In this document: positions 4,958 to 5,415 of the stretch, in pieces
Layout of the letters: each line of letters starts with the position of its first letter
Numbering within the stretch: position 1 is the first letter of the stretch
NCBI GenBank assembly: GCA_030146405.1
Contig: JASLBS010000204.1
Span: 1-5,415 of the forward strand
Reading direction: 5' to 3'
Origin: Arthrobacter sp.
GTDB taxonomy: Bacteria; Actinomycetota; Actinomycetes; Actinomycetales; Micrococcaceae
Length of the DNA stretch: 5,415 nucleotides
Position numbers and translations under genes: made by a program
Notes under the pieces: generated by a model
Seen by the model: only the letters and a program-made list of their open reading frames with translations
Database searches by the model: none
What the model was told of the DNA's origin: nothing

Positions 4958-5415
4958 ATGGGGCAGGCAGAACGTACACAGGTACAACCAGAGATCGCGG
5001 CGCAGGCATCAGCGCGCTACGGCTCGCGGGGTGTTCCTGCTGATTGGTTCCTCGACCCCGCGGACCCCTCGGCCACCGAGCGGTACCGCGAAGAGACCCG
5101 CTCCACGCTCGAGGACCAGGCCACCGCCTTCCTCACGGCCCACGAAGCCCTAACGGTTCTGCCCGAGGTCCAGGAGGCCCCGAGCAGTCTCCTCTACCTG
5201 CCCACCATGGATCCGGATGTGGCCGGTGACGACGCCCGTCCGCATTCCGTCCTGGTGGGTCGGCCCGCCTGGAGCCCGGAACCGCTGGTCCCGGGCAATG
5301 TGGACGACGACGGAGAGCTCTCCTGGCAGGCGGACGCGCTCTGCGCCCAGACCGACCCCGAGGCGTTCTTCCCCGAGAAGGGCGGCTCCACCCGCGACGC
5401 GAAGAAGGTCTGCGG
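4958..5415 (+). CDS. WhiB-family (WhiB2/WhmD-like) iron-sulfur regulator with long N-terminal extension, 3' end cut by window edge
   Basis: WhiB proteins are small actinobacterial regulators that hold a [4Fe-4S] cluster on four cysteines and act with the primary sigma factor; the WhiB2/WhmD branch is linked to septation and development. The frame is open for 152 codons to the right edge. Residues 122-152 match the start of the WhiB domain: SWQADALCAQTDPEAFFPEK, then GGSTRDAKKVC. Cys129 and Cys152, 22 residues apart, are the first two cluster ligands. The C-x2-C/C-x5-C ligands, the G[VI]WGG turn and the basic tail would lie outside the window. Residues 1-121 are an acidic, Pro/Ala-rich extension containing RYGSRGVPADWFLDPADP (20-37) and a possible helix at 41-64. 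WhiB proteins are usually only about 80-140 residues in total, so this form is long. The start is set by GGAGAGG. Upstream are a good promoter, a palindrome and a structured leader. Confidence 0.92.
   Translation, partial: MGQAERTQVQPEIAAQASARYGSRGVPADWFLDPADPSATERYREETRSTLEDQATAFLTAHEALTVLPEVQEAPSSLLYLPTMDPDVAGDDARPHSVLVGRPAWSPEPLVPGNVDDDGELSWQADALCAQTDPEAFFPEKGGSTRDAKKVC

Larger units (their letters stand above)
4915..4965 (+). promoter_or_regulatory. Inverted repeat that can pair the whiB start codon with its leader
   Basis: TGCCCCATG (4915-4923) is the exact reverse complement of CATGGGGCA (4957-4965). The 3' arm contains the ATG of the whiB-like gene (4958-4960); the 5' arm ends in the ATG of an 11-codon upstream frame. 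The 33-nt loop holds the ribosome binding site (4946-4952). In the mRNA the stem of six G-C and three A-U pairs would hide the start codon while leaving the binding site in the loop. This suggests translation control, which is inference from pairing alone. Confidence 0.5.

Noticed and set aside
4848..5153. Plus-strand frame of 101 codons starting at the TTG of the whiB promoter
   Set aside because: Its start coincides with the -35 box, it has no binding site, and it is out of frame with the WhiB-like protein, whose frame ends in clear WhiB motifs.

Overview
The window is a high-G+C, gene-dense piece of an actinobacterial chromosome. The TIGR03089-type protein and the WhiB-type protein are both families confined essentially to Actinobacteria. 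Codon use is strongly G/C-ending, and two of the four complete genes start at GTG and a third may. My inference is a member of the Micrococcales, probably Micrococcaceae (Arthrobacter-like). Nothing looks mobile: I see no insertion sequence, phage gene, CRISPR array, tRNA or rRNA.

Left half, minus strand (1-3117): a compact set read purK -> purE -> LCP-family gene. PurK (ATP-grasp N5-CAIR synthase) and PurE (N5-CAIR mutase) do the two consecutive steps that carboxylate aminoimidazole ribonucleotide in purine synthesis. A LytR-CpsA-Psr (LCP) cell-wall glycopolymer ligase follows; its C-terminus lies beyond the left edge. Each junction is a four-base GTGA overlap (stop TGA inside start GTG), so the three are probably one translationally coupled operon.

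Middle (3118-3401): a 284-bp divergent region. It holds a probable promoter and a strong 9-bp hairpin ahead of a plus-strand gtrA-type four-helix membrane protein (3402-3959). That gene converges with, and overlaps by 23 bp, a minus-strand TIGR03089 protein (3937-4713), a shortened relative of the AMP-binding (acyl-CoA synthetase) fold.

Right end (4714-5415): a 244-bp divergent region and then a plus-strand WhiB/WhmD-like regulator cut by the right edge. It is easy to miss because it has no stop in the window. It has about 125 residues before the Fe-S cluster domain. Upstream are a near-consensus promoter (TTGACG-N17-TGTAAT) with a palindrome over its -10, an 11-codon upstream reading frame ending one base before the gene's ATG, and a perfect 9-bp inverted repeat joining the two start codons.

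Taken together the genes serve purine synthesis, envelope polymer assembly (LCP, GtrA) and an Fe-S developmental/septation regulator. From memory, the same families (whiB2, LCP, TIGR03089 protein, purE, purK, GtrA) lie close together in Mycobacterium tuberculosis, so this is probably an old conserved actinobacterial neighbourhood. The least explained element is the whiB leader.
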